Shown here piece after piece: positions 27,368-35,606 of a DNA stretch of 64,000 bases. Numbering within the stretch: the first letter of the stretch is position 1; the number at the start of each line of letters is the position of its first letter. The stretch is from the NCBI RefSeq assembly GCF_013283645.1, contig NZ_JABEKV010000001.1:1170577-1234576 (forward strand). Reading direction: 5' to 3'. Made by a program: the position numbers and the translations under genes. The notes beneath the pieces are model-generated. The model made no database searches, was not told where the DNA came from, and saw only the letters and a list, made by a program, of their open reading frames with translations. The DNA comes from Sinorhizobium psoraleae. Lineage in GTDB: Bacteria; Pseudomonadota; Alphaproteobacteria; Rhizobiales; Rhizobiaceae.

Positions 27368-27730
27368 ATGAGCAAGACCGGGCGACTTACCACCCACGTG
27401 CTCGATACCGCGCTCGGCAAGCCGGCAGAGGGCCTCAGGATCGATCTCTATTGGCTGGAAGGCGAGGAGCGGCAACTGATCCGCACGGTCCACACGAACA
27501 GCGACGGGCGCGTCGACGGGCCAATGGTCGAGGGCATCGGCTTCATGCCGGGCAATTATGAACTGGTCTTCCACGCCGGCGACTATCTCAGGACAACCGG
27601 CGTCGTGCTTCCGAGGCCGGCCTTCCTTGACCTCATCCCACTGCGTTTCGGGATCGCCGACCCCGAAAGCCACTATCATGTGCCGCTGCTGCTCTCGCCC
27701 TACGGCTATTCCACCTACCGCGGAAGCTGA
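27368..27730 (+). CDS. uraH: 5-hydroxyisourate hydrolase (transthyretin-related)
   Basis: A 120-residue HIU hydrolase ending in the diagnostic YRGS tetrapeptide. Other signature parts are [16 protein letters not shown] at the start and [28 protein letters not shown] at the end. It opens the ring of 5-hydroxyisourate made by urate oxidase. It lies 13 bases after allA and its stop abuts the stop of the convergent lldD-like gene with no gap. Confidence 0.94.
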   Translation: MSKTGRLTTHVLDTALGKPAEGLRIDLYWLEGEERQLIRTVHTNSDGRVDGPMVEGIGFMPGNYELVFHAGDYLRTTGVVLPRPAFLDLIPLRFGIADPESHYHVPLLLSPYGYSTYRGS

Positions 27731-28867
27731 TCACTCGGCGAGAATGTCGCGGCTCACGTCGGTGATGTTGCGCTTGCCGCAGAGTGCCATGGTGACGTCC
27801 ATCTCCTTGCGGATGATGTCGAGCGCGAGTGTCACGCCCGCCTTGCCCATGGCACCGAGGCCGTAGAGGAAGGGGCGGCCGATAAAGGTGCCCTTCGCGC
27901 CGAGGGCAATGGCCTTCAACACATCCTGGCCGGAACGGATGCCGCCGTCGATATGGACTTCGATGTGATGCCCGACCGCATCGACGATGCGCGGCAGCAT
28001 GCTGATCGACGACGGCGCGCCGTCGAGCTGGCGGCCGCCGTGGTTCGAGACGACGATCGCGTCGGCACCGGTCTTGGCGGCCATCTTCGCATCCTCGGGA
28101 TCCAGAATCCCCTTGAGGATCAGCGGGCCGCCCCAGCGCTCCTTGATCCACTCGACATCCTTCCAGGAGAGCTGCGGATCGAACTGCTCGTTGGTCCAGG
28201 CGCCCAGCGAGGAAAGATCGGTCACGCTTTTGGCGTGGCCGACGATATTGCGGAAGGTGCGCCGCTTGGTGCCGAGCATCTTCATGCACCAGCGCGGCCG
28301 CGTCGCCATCTGCCAGAGGTGCTTCGGCGTCATCCGCGGCGGCGCCGAAAGGCCATTGCGCAGGTCCTTGTGGCGCTGGCCGAGGATCTGCAGATCGAGT
28401 GTCAGGACCAGCGCCGAGCATTTGGCGGCCTTTGCGCGGTCGATCAGGTTCAGCACGAATTCGCGCTCGCGCATCACGTAGAGCTGGAACCAGAAGGGCT
28501 TGGTCGTGACCGAGGCGACATCCTCGATGGAGCAGATGCTCATGGTCGAAAGCGTGAAGGGGATGCCATAGGCCTCCGCCGCCTGTGCGGCCAGCATCTC
28601 GCCGTCGGCGTGCTGCATGCCGGTGAGGCCGGTCGGGGCAAGCGCAACCGGCATCGACACCTTGTGGCCGATCATCGTCGTTTCCAGCGAGCGGTTGCTC
28701 ATGTCGACCAGAACCCGCTGACGCAGCTTGATCTTGGCGAAATCCTCCTCGTTGGCGCGATAGGTTCCCTCCGTCCAGGCGCCGCTGTCGGCATAGTCGA
28801 AGAAAAGCTTCGGAACACGCCGCTTGGCGAGCGCCTTGAGATCGCGGATTTCCAGGATTTGCGTCAT
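27731..28867 (-). CDS. FMN-dependent alpha-hydroxy-acid dehydrogenase (L-lactate dehydrogenase-like)
   Basis: A 378-residue member of the FMN alpha-hydroxyacid oxidase family. LFFDYADSGAWTEGTYRANEEDFAKI opens it; the substrate/flavin segment PVALAPTGLTGMQHADGE, LTLDLQILGQRHKD, the catalytic SNHGGRQLDGAPS and IDGGIRSGQDVLKAIALGAKGTFIGRPF follow. By similarity it is LldD-like, oxidising L-lactate to pyruvate in the membrane. Because it sits between the two arms of the purine cluster, another 2-hydroxyacid is conceivable. The start ATG 28867 has GAAGG upstream; a second ATG pair 18 bases earlier is in frame. Confidence 0.88.
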   Translation of the reverse strand: MTQILEIRDLKALAKRRVPKLFFDYADSGAWTEGTYRANEEDFAKIKLRQRVLVDMSNRSLETTMIGHKVSMPVALAPTGLTGMQHADGEMLAAQAAEAYGIPFTLSTMSICSIEDVASVTTKPFWFQLYVMREREFVLNLIDRAKAAKCSALVLTLDLQILGQRHKDLRNGLSAPPRMTPKHLWQMATRPRWCMKMLGTKRRTFRNIVGHAKSVTDLSSLGAWTNEQFDPQLSWKDVEWIKERWGGPLILKGILDPEDAKMAAKTGADAIVVSNHGGRQLDGAPSSISMLPRIVDAVGHHIEVHIDGGIRSGQDVLKAIALGAKGTFIGRPFLYGLGAMGKAGVTLALDIIRKEMDVTMALCGKRNITDVSRDILAE

Positions 28868-28940
28868 GGGAACAGCCTTCATCAATGCATGATTGTGCAG
28901 CCATTATCATGTTTTGGAGAGGCTTGTAATAGCTGCCACG

Positions 28941-28984
28941 GAGAAGAGGTCAAAAAAATTGACCTCTTCTCGAAGAGCTTTTTT
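28941..28984. terminator. Long perfect hairpin with T-run between lldD-like gene and guaD
   Basis: A 13-bp perfect stem runs GAGAAGAGGTCAA (28941-28953) against TTGACCTCTTCTC (28959-28971), with a loop of five A. It is followed on the plus strand by a second small hairpin (GAGC, six T, GCTC). It begins just past the guaD stop and is probably that gene's terminator, although it could also act for plus-strand transcripts. Confidence 0.65.
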
Positions 28985-28986
28985 GC

Positions 28987-30303
28987 TCAGTTTGCGTCGA
29001 GCGACGACTTGACTGGCTTGCCCGCAACATAGGTTTCAACGATCGCCCGATCGTCGCCCATTGTCTGGAGCAGGAAGAGCTCATCGGCCAGCGAATTGAC
29101 CACTTCGGCACGCAGCGCCATCGCCGGCGTCGCCGCCATGTTCAGCACTGTCAGGTCGGCATCGGTGCCCGGCTCCAGCGTGCCGATGCGATCGACGAGC
29201 GACAGCGCTTCGGCATTGCCGCGGGTCATCATGTAGAAGCTGTCGAACGGGTTCAGCCGCTCGCCCTGCAATTGAAGGATCTTGTACGCCTCGTCGAGCG
29301 TCTTCAGCATCGAGTAACTGGTGCCGCCGCCGATATCGGAGGCGACCGAAACCCGCACCGGCCTCTGCCGCCGCGTGAGCGCCCGCAGCGGGAACAGGCC
29401 GGAGCCGAGGAAGAGGTTCGACGTCGGGCAGAAGACCGCGACGGAGCCGCTCTCGCTCATGGCATCGGCCTCGCGATCGGAAAGATGGATGCAATGGCCG
29501 AAAAGGCTTTTCGGCCCGAGCAGGCCGTAGCGGGCATAGACGTCGGTGTAGTCCTTCGCTTCCGGATAGAGTTCGCAGGTGAAAGTGATTTCGTCGCGGT
29601 TTTCGGAAAGATGCGTCTGGATATGCAAGTCGGGGAATTCGCCGGCGAGCGATTTCGCGACCTCCATCTGCTCCGGGGTCGATGTGATGGCAAAGCGCGG
29701 CGTGATGGCGACGTGGTTGCGGCCCTTGCCGTGCCAGTCGGCGATGACCGCGCGCGTCTCGTCGTAGCTCATCTGGGGCGTGTCGAGCAGGCCCTGCGGT
29801 GCGTTGCGGTCCATCATCACCTTGCCGGCGATCATGCGCATGTCGCGCTTCAGGCTTTCGGCGAAAAAGGCATCGGCGGAGGCCTTGTGGACAGAGCAAT
29901 AGGCCGTCGCCGTCGTCGTCCCGTGGCGGATCATCTCATCGAAGAAATGAATGGCGATCCGTTCGGCATGCGCAGTTTCGACGAAGCGGCATTCCTCGGG
30001 AAAGGTGTAGGTGTTCAACCATTCGAGCAGGTTGGCCGCATAGGAGGCCATCACCTGCATCTGCGGGAAGTGAAGATGCGTGTCGATGAAGCCGGGCGTG
30101 ATCAGGTGCGGACGGTGGTCGATCTCCGTGACACCGTCGGGCGCTGCGGCCTTGACTACCCCGTACGGGCCGGACGCCTTGATCACTCCGTCCCCGATGA
30201 GCAGCGCGCCATCGCTCTCGTAGGAATAGGCAGCGCTGTCGTCGATGGCGTGCGGGGCACGGGTGAAGCTTAGCAGGCGGCCGCGAATGAGGGTGGATGT
30301 CAT
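28987..30303 (-). CDS. guaD: Guanine deaminase
   Basis: A 438-residue amidohydrolase-family guanine deaminase. Metal-binding HLHFPQMQVMASY follows PGFIDT; further on are HGTTTATAYCSVH, THLSENRDEI, FGHCIHLSDREADAM and VASDIGGGTSYSML. It converts guanine to xanthine, feeding xanthine dehydrogenase. Its ATG at 30303 overlaps the puuD stop as ATGA, so the two are translationally coupled. An open frame extends upstream within puuD but is not the gene. A hairpin terminator lies just after the stop. Confidence 0.94.
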   Translation of the reverse strand: MTSTLIRGRLLSFTRAPHAIDDSAAYSYESDGALLIGDGVIKASGPYGVVKAAAPDGVTEIDHRPHLITPGFIDTHLHFPQMQVMASYAANLLEWLNTYTFPEECRFVETAHAERIAIHFFDEMIRHGTTTATAYCSVHKASADAFFAESLKRDMRMIAGKVMMDRNAPQGLLDTPQMSYDETRAVIADWHGKGRNHVAITPRFAITSTPEQMEVAKSLAGEFPDLHIQTHLSENRDEITFTCELYPEAKDYTDVYARYGLLGPKSLFGHCIHLSDREADAMSESGSVAVFCPTSNLFLGSGLFPLRALTRRQRPVRVSVASDIGGGTSYSMLKTLDEAYKILQLQGERLNPFDSFYMMTRGNAEALSLVDRIGTLEPGTDADLTVLNMAATPAMALRAEVVNSLADELFLLQTMGDDRAIVETYVAGKPVKSSLDAN

Positions 30304-31532
30304 CGTGTCTCCCCGACGGCGCTTTCGAACCAGGCAGTCAACAGCCTGCGTTCGTCCGCCGTCATATCGGTTATGTTGCCGGGCGGCATGGCATGGCTGC
30401 GCCCGGCCTGGATATAGATTTCGCGGGCACGGGCGGCAATCTCGGCGTCGCTTTCGAGTATGACGCCGTTCGGCGCCCGGGCAATGCCTTCGTAGACGGG
30501 TTCGGCCGCGTGACACATGCTGCAGCGGGTCGAGATCGTATCCTTCACCGCCGGAAAATGCGCGTTGTCGGCGAAGCGCTTGAAGGCCGGCGCGGCCTCG
30601 GCCCGGTCCTCGCCGGTCAACACCTTAGGCACCGTCGAGAGCCACATAATCAGGATGAAGAGGATCACGGTGACGATCCAGGTCCAGGTCGGCTCGCCTT
30701 TGCGCGCATGGGTGGTGTTGAACCAGTGGCGGATGGTCACGCCCATCAGGAAGACGAGCGCTGCGATGATCCAGTTGAAGGCCGTCGCGAAGGCGAGGGG
30801 GTAGTGGTTCGACAGCATGAAGAAGATGACGGGGAGTGTCAGATAGTTGTTGTGGAGCGAGCGCTGCTTGGCCTGGGCGCCGAGCTTCGGATCCGGCGTG
30901 CGGCCGGCGATCAGGTCGGCGACGACGATCTTCTGGTTGGGAATGATGATGAAGAACACGTTCGCCGACATGATGGTCGCGGTGAACGCGCCAAGGTGCA
31001 GGAAGGCGGCGCGGCCGGTGAATACCTGCGTATAGCCCCAGGCCATGGCGACCAGCACGACGTACAGCAGCGCCATCAGCCCCCACGTGTTCTTGCCGAT
31101 CGGCGATTTGCAGAGCAGATCGTAAAGGACCCAGCCAATCCCGAGCGAGGCGAGCGAGATCACGATCGCCGTGGTCGCCGAGATATCCAGCACATGGCGG
31201 TCGATCAGGAAGAGATCGGCGCCGCCGTAATAGACGATGCAGAGCATGGCGAAGCCGGAGAGCCACGTCATGTAGGATTCCCATTTGAACCAGGTGAGAT
31301 GCTCCGGCATCGTCGTCGGTGCGACGAGGTATTTCTGGATATGGTAGAAGCCGCCGCCATGCACCTGCCATTCCTCCCCATAAGCGCCTGGCGGCAGGTG
31401 GTCGCGCTTCACCAGGCCAAGATCGAGCGCGATGAAATAGAAGGATGAGCCGATCCAGGCGATCGCCGTCACGACGTGCAGCCAGCGAGCGGCGAAGGCC
31501 AGCCATTCCCAGGCAATGGCGAATTCGTACAT
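30300..31532 (-). CDS. puuD: Membrane-bound cytochrome c urate oxidase PuuD
   Basis: A 410-residue protein with about eight transmembrane helices (from EWLAFAARWLHVVTAIAWIGSSFYFIALD) and a C-terminal cytochrome c domain containing the heme site CSMCH, followed by MPPGNITDMT, a possible sixth-ligand Met. This is the PuuD family shown (Doniselli and colleagues) to oxidise urate to 5-hydroxyisourate using an electron-transport partner instead of O2-dependent soluble uricase. It is coupled to guaD and lies across from uraH-uraD-puuE, which fits exactly. It should act at the inner membrane with the c-domain periplasmic. No soluble uricase gene is present. Confidence 0.93.
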   Translation of the reverse strand: MYEFAIAWEWLAFAARWLHVVTAIAWIGSSFYFIALDLGLVKRDHLPPGAYGEEWQVHGGGFYHIQKYLVAPTTMPEHLTWFKWESYMTWLSGFAMLCIVYYGGADLFLIDRHVLDISATTAIVISLASLGIGWVLYDLLCKSPIGKNTWGLMALLYVVLVAMAWGYTQVFTGRAAFLHLGAFTATIMSANVFFIIIPNQKIVVADLIAGRTPDPKLGAQAKQRSLHNNYLTLPVIFFMLSNHYPLAFATAFNWIIAALVFLMGVTIRHWFNTTHARKGEPTWTWIVTVILFILIMWLSTVPKVLTGEDRAEAAPAFKRFADNAHFPAVKDTISTRCSMCHAAEPVYEGIARAPNGVILESDAEIAARAREIYIQAGRSHAMPPGNITDMTADERRLLTAWFESAVGETR

Positions 31533-31727
31533 TCAGGTCCCCTTTTTTCTCTCCGTTGACGTACCTTGCGAAAAAAAGCGGAAACGGGGAAGGGGCGTTC
31601 TCGGCGATCCAGCGAGCCTTTGCGAAGGTCGACCTCAATGCTCGTCGTGCATTAAGTGTGCATTCCGAAAATATGTATGAAAACAATGTCCCAACATCCG
31701 CGCGTGAATTCCTTGCCGCGACAGGCT

Positions 31728-32627
31728 TTAGGCGCCGCCATCCTGTTTGAACTCCGCGAGGATCCAGTCGCGAAAGTTGCGGATCTTTGCGACGTTGCGC
31801 CGTGCATGCGGGTAGACCAGCCAGTAGTCGTGACCATCGCTGCCGCGCAGGTCGAAAGGCTGATAAAGCCGACCGAGCGCGACGTCATCGGTGTAGAACT
31901 GGGGAGTGAGGATCGCCACGCCTTGCCCCGCGATTGCAGCGCCCGCCTCGAAGGCCTGGGCGCCGAGCCGTGTCGGAACCCGGCTCTTGAGATCCGGATC
32001 GGGGACGCCGGCAGCGCGAAACCACTGTGGCCACCAACGATCTTGAGGGTCGATGATGCGAAGCTTCAAGAGGTCTCTCGGTTTGTTCACTCCGCCGATC
32101 GTCGAAGCGAGCGCCGGACTGAGCATCGGCGTAAACTCCACTTTCATCAGTCTATGGCTGACGAGACCCGGCCAATCGCCCAACCCGGACCGGATCGCCA
32201 AGTCCACTGCCTCTTTGCTGAAATCGATCATCGCATCGTTCGCCGACAGGCGGACGGCAATGTTGGGATGGGCGAGTTGGAACGTGCCGATATGGCGGGC
32301 GAGCCATTGCGATGCGAAGGTCGCGGTCGAACTGATGAGCAGGGCGGACGCTGCATCGCCGCGTGCCGTGGCAACCGCCTCCTGCAGCATCTCGAACGCC
32401 TCCGTCAACCTGGGCGCCAGCCGTTGGCCGACTTCCGTCAGCGTGATTTGGCGCGGGCGTCTCAGAAACAGCGGCTCGCCGATATTCTCCTCGATGAGCT
32501 TGATCTGATAGCTGACGGCCGTCTGGGTCATGCCGAGCTCGTCGCCCGCTTTGGTGAAGCTGCCGAGGCGGGCGGCCGCCTCAAAGACCCTCAGCGCATT
32601 GAGCGGGAACTGCTTGGACATCTTCAT
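31728..32627 (-). CDS. LysR-family transcriptional regulator, GcvA-like
   Basis: A 299-residue LysR regulator. The HTH is FPLNALRVFEAAARLGSFTKAGDELGMTQTAVSYQIKLIEE, followed by a substrate-binding domain (SSTATFASQWLARHIGTFQLAHPNIAVRL). The layout is that of the GcvA subgroup. It sits between puuD and xdhB and is divergent from a small protein gene, so it may regulate purine genes on either side; this is an inference from position. ATG 32627 has an AAGAGAA site eight bases upstream; two other methionines nearby are possible. Confidence 0.88.
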   Translation of the reverse strand: MKMSKQFPLNALRVFEAAARLGSFTKAGDELGMTQTAVSYQIKLIEENIGEPLFLRRPRQITLTEVGQRLAPRLTEAFEMLQEAVATARGDAASALLISSTATFASQWLARHIGTFQLAHPNIAVRLSANDAMIDFSKEAVDLAIRSGLGDWPGLVSHRLMKVEFTPMLSPALASTIGGVNKPRDLLKLRIIDPQDRWWPQWFRAAGVPDPDLKSRVPTRLGAQAFEAGAAIAGQGVAILTPQFYTDDVALGRLYQPFDLRGSDGHDYWLVYPHARRNVAKIRNFRDWILAEFKQDGGA

Positions 32628-32728
32628 GGATAAGTTCTCTTGATGCATACAGACGGATGTTCGATTGGAATTCGAGCATCTTTGGCGCCATGCTGCAAGT
32701 CAAATTCAGCAATTCCTAAGGTGCCAAA

Positions 32729-32920
32729 ATGACTTGTGACGCATTGGAACATCCTGAAAGAAAAGTGTTTCTTTCCATCGACCCGATTTCGCGACTGGCT
32801 TCGGTCCTCTTTCGCCCGAATCCGGAACTGGACATCAGGATCTTATCCGATCACATGAAAAGAGACATGGGTTTCATGGATTGGGGCGCGCCCCGACGGG
32901 AGGACGAGATGCTCCGGTAG
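32729..32920 (+). CDS. Small conserved-looking protein, divergent from the LysR gene
   Basis: A 63-residue open frame: TCDALEHPERKVFLSIDPISRLASVL, then PNPELDIRILSDHMKRDMGFMDW. The segment IRILSDHMKRDMGF resembles the end of DUF1127 proteins (LSDRxLRDIGI), but the family is not certain. It has an AAGG site before ATG and lies 101 bases from the start of the LysR gene, the classic place for a regulator's own target. It ends just before a palindromic repeat. Confidence 0.55.
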   Translation: MTCDALEHPERKVFLSIDPISRLASVLFRPNPELDIRILSDHMKRDMGFMDWGAPRREDEMLR

Positions 32921-32934
32921 GAGCAAGATTGGTC

Positions 32935-33048
32935 GCCCCTCATCCGGCCTGCCGGCCACCTTCTCCCCGCAAGCGGGCGAAGGGGACTCGCGGGGCCGCC
33001 TTAGTTCCCTCTCCCCGTCAGGACGGGGAGAGGGTTAGGGTGAGGGGC
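32935..33048. repeat. Bipartite palindromic repeat (CCCTCTCCCCGC family), copy B
   Basis: Inverted relative to the 9451 copy: starts GCCCCTCATCCGGCCTGCCGG, with CTTCTCCCCGCAAGCGGGCGAAGG and CCCTCTCCCCGTCAGGACGGGG hairpins, ends TTAGGGTGAGGGGC. It lies 14 bases beyond the stop of xdhB and is in the same orientation as copy C on xdhB's other side. Confidence 0.8.
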
Positions 33049-33062
33049 CGTCTTCGGACGCC

Positions 33063-35399
33063 TCACATCCGTCTCAGCCGTTCTACCGCCATCAAAATCC
33101 GTTCCGGCGTCGCCGGCGTATCGAGGCGCGGGCACTCGCGGTAATCGGCGACGCTGGCGACTGCCATGGATAGCGCCTCGAGCACAGAGATCGGCAGCAT
33201 GAAGGGCGGTTCGCCCACAGCCTTCGATCGCCCGATGGTCTTTTCGGCATTCTCGGACCAATCGGCGAGACGGACGTTGAAGATCTTGGGCCGGTCCGAG
33301 GCGAGCGGAATCTTGTATGTCGAGGGCGCATGCGTCCTCAAACGTCCCTTTTCGTCCCACCAGAGCTCTTCCGTGGTCAGCCAGCCCATGCCCTGGACGA
33401 AACCGCCCTCGATCTGACCGAGATCGATCGCGGGATTGAGCGAGCGGCCGACATCGTGCAGCACATCGACGCGGTCGACGAGGTATTCGCCAGTCAGCGT
33501 GTCGATCGAGACCTCGGAGACAGCGGCGCCGTAGGCGAAATAATAGAAGGGCGTGCCGCGCCCGGTGGCGCGATCCCAGTGGATCTTCGGCGTCTTGTAG
33601 AAGCCGGCAGCAGATAGCTGGATGCGTGCCATGTAGGCCTGGCGGATGAAGTCCGCGAAGGGCACGAGCTCTTCGCCGATCTTCACGTGGTTCGCCACGA
33701 AGGTGACCCGTTCGGCGGTCGTCTGCCAGCGCTCGGCGGCGAAGGCGACGAGGCGGTCCTTGATCTGGCGGGCCGCGTCGAAGGCAGCCATGCCGTTCAG
33801 GTCCGAGCCGGAAGAGGCGGCGGTTGCCGACGTGTTCGGCACCTTGCCTGTCGTCGTCGCGGTGATTTTCACCCGGTCGATATCGATCTGGAAACTGTCG
33901 GCAAGGACCTGGGCCACCTTGGTGTAAAGGCCCTGGCCCATTTCTGTGCCGCCGTGATTGAGGTGAACGGAGCCGTCCTGATAGATGTGGACAAGGGCGC
34001 CAGCCTGATTGAAGGCAGTCATGGTGAAGGAGATGCCGAATTTCACCGGAGTGAGGGCAATGCCTTTTCGGATCACCCGGCTCGATTTGTTGAAGTCGAT
34101 GATCGCTGCCCGGCGCGCCTGATAGTCGGCGCTGGTCTCCAACTCGCCGACGATCCGGTGGATAATATTGTCTTCGATCTTCTGGTGGTAGGGCGTGACG
34201 TCGCGGCCCGAGCCCTTTTCTCCGTAGAAGTTGAGCTTGCGGATTTCGAGCGGATCCTTGCCAAGGGCATAGGCGATCTCCTCGATGATGCGCTCGGCGC
34301 CGACCATGCCCTGTGGCCCGCCGAAACCGCGATAGGCGGTGTTGGACACCGTATTGGTTTTAAGCGGCTGCGACGTCAGCTTCACATGCGGATAGAAATA
34401 AGAGCTGTCCGCATGGAAGAGCGCCCGGTCGGTCACCGGACCGGAGAGATCGGAAGAGTAGCCGCAACGGGCGGCATAGTTCGCATGGACGGCATGGATG
34501 CGCCCTTCGTCATCAAAGCCGACATCGTAATCGACGAGGAAGTCGTGGCGTTTGCCGGTCGCCATCATGTCGTCGTCGCGGTCCGGACGGAATTTCACGG
34601 CGCGGCGGAGCTTCCGCGCAGCAACGGCAGCGAGTGCGGCGAACTGGTTGCCCTGCGTTTCCTTGCCGCCGAAGCCACCGCCCATGCGGCGGACGTTCAC
34701 CGTCACGGCATTCGACGGCACGCCAAGCACATGCGCGACCATGTGCTGGATTTCGCTTGGATGCTGCGTCGAGGACCAGACGGCCATCTCGTCGTCTTCG
34801 CCGGGAATGGCCAGGGCTATGTGACCTTCCAGATAGAAGTGCTCCTGGCCGCCGATCCGCATCTGCCCCTTCAGCCGGCGCGTTGCGCGCTCCAGTTCCG
34901 CTTCCGCGTCGCCGCGCTGTAACGTCAGCGGCTGAGTCACAAGCTCGCCACCCTGGGCCATGGCGTCGGTAACGTCGATCAGGTGCGGCAGGTCGCGATA
35001 AGTGATCTTGGCAAGTCGTGCGGCGCGCCGCGCGATGTCGCGCGTTTCGGCGATCACGGCGAAGGCCGGCTGGCCATGAAACTGCACGCGTCCGTCGGCC
35101 AGCACCGGCTCGTCATGCAGGTGGCTCGGGCTGATGTCGTTCGAATGCGGCATGTCGCTTGCGGTCAGCACGCAGACGACACCGGGCAACGCGGCGACCG
35201 CCGAGAGGTCCATCTCCAGGATCTCGGCATGAGCGCGATCGGTGAGGCCCAACGCACCATGCAGCGTGCCGGCTGGCTCCGGCATGTCATCGATATAGTC
35301 CGCCGTTCCCGCGACGTGCTTGTGGGCGCTGTCGTGGCGCAGCCGTGTGTGCATCGGGCCCGCGATGGTGGTCTGCTCTTCGAAGGTGGACTTATCCAT
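33063..35399 (-). CDS. xdhB: Xanthine dehydrogenase molybdopterin-binding subunit
   Basis: A 778-residue large subunit of bacterial xanthine dehydrogenase. Molybdenum-cofactor motifs visible are RRMGGGFGGKE, TAYRGFGGPQGM, GTEMGQGLYTKV and GEPPFMLPIS with the catalytic Glu region. It hydroxylates hypoxanthine and xanthine to urate. It is downstream of xdhA (207 bases, containing a repeat). The xdhC chaperone gene that normally follows is absent; a repeat and a small ORF take that place. The S. meliloti bdhA-xdhA2-xdhB2 order is the same. Confidence 0.93.
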   Translation of the reverse strand: MDKSTFEEQTTIAGPMHTRLRHDSAHKHVAGTADYIDDMPEPAGTLHGALGLTDRAHAEILEMDLSAVAALPGVVCVLTASDMPHSNDISPSHLHDEPVLADGRVQFHGQPAFAVIAETRDIARRAARLAKITYRDLPHLIDVTDAMAQGGELVTQPLTLQRGDAEAELERATRRLKGQMRIGGQEHFYLEGHIALAIPGEDDEMAVWSSTQHPSEIQHMVAHVLGVPSNAVTVNVRRMGGGFGGKETQGNQFAALAAVAARKLRRAVKFRPDRDDDMMATGKRHDFLVDYDVGFDDEGRIHAVHANYAARCGYSSDLSGPVTDRALFHADSSYFYPHVKLTSQPLKTNTVSNTAYRGFGGPQGMVGAERIIEEIAYALGKDPLEIRKLNFYGEKGSGRDVTPYHQKIEDNIIHRIVGELETSADYQARRAAIIDFNKSSRVIRKGIALTPVKFGISFTMTAFNQAGALVHIYQDGSVHLNHGGTEMGQGLYTKVAQVLADSFQIDIDRVKITATTTGKVPNTSATAASSGSDLNGMAAFDAARQIKDRLVAFAAERWQTTAERVTFVANHVKIGEELVPFADFIRQAYMARIQLSAAGFYKTPKIHWDRATGRGTPFYYFAYGAAVSEVSIDTLTGEYLVDRVDVLHDVGRSLNPAIDLGQIEGGFVQGMGWLTTEELWWDEKGRLRTHAPSTYKIPLASDRPKIFNVRLADWSENAEKTIGRSKAVGEPPFMLPISVLEALSMAVASVADYRECPRLDTPATPERILMAVERLRRM

Positions 35400-35424
35400 G
35401 CCTCGGCCTCCGTTCGAAGCGCTC

Positions 35425-35575
35425 GCCCCTCATCCGCCTGCCGGCACCTTCTGCCCGTAAGACGGGGAGAAGGGACATCCCGGCAGCTCCGTCATCCCTC
35501 TCTCGTATCAAGGAGCAGGCGGCAAAACTCGCGTCCCCTCTCCCCGCGAGCGGGGAGAGGGCTAGGGTGAGGGGC
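35425..35575. repeat. Bipartite palindromic repeat (CCCTCTCCCCGC family), copy C
   Basis: The longest copy: starts GCCCCTCATCCGCCTGCCGGC and ends CTAGGGTGAGGGGC, with about 40 extra bases between the two hairpins. It fills most of the xdhA-xdhB gap. Copies B and C are direct repeats that bracket xdhB about 2.5 kb apart. Confidence 0.8.
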
Positions 35576-35606
35576 AACCCCAGCCCAGAAAAATCGAAGC
35601 TAGCAC

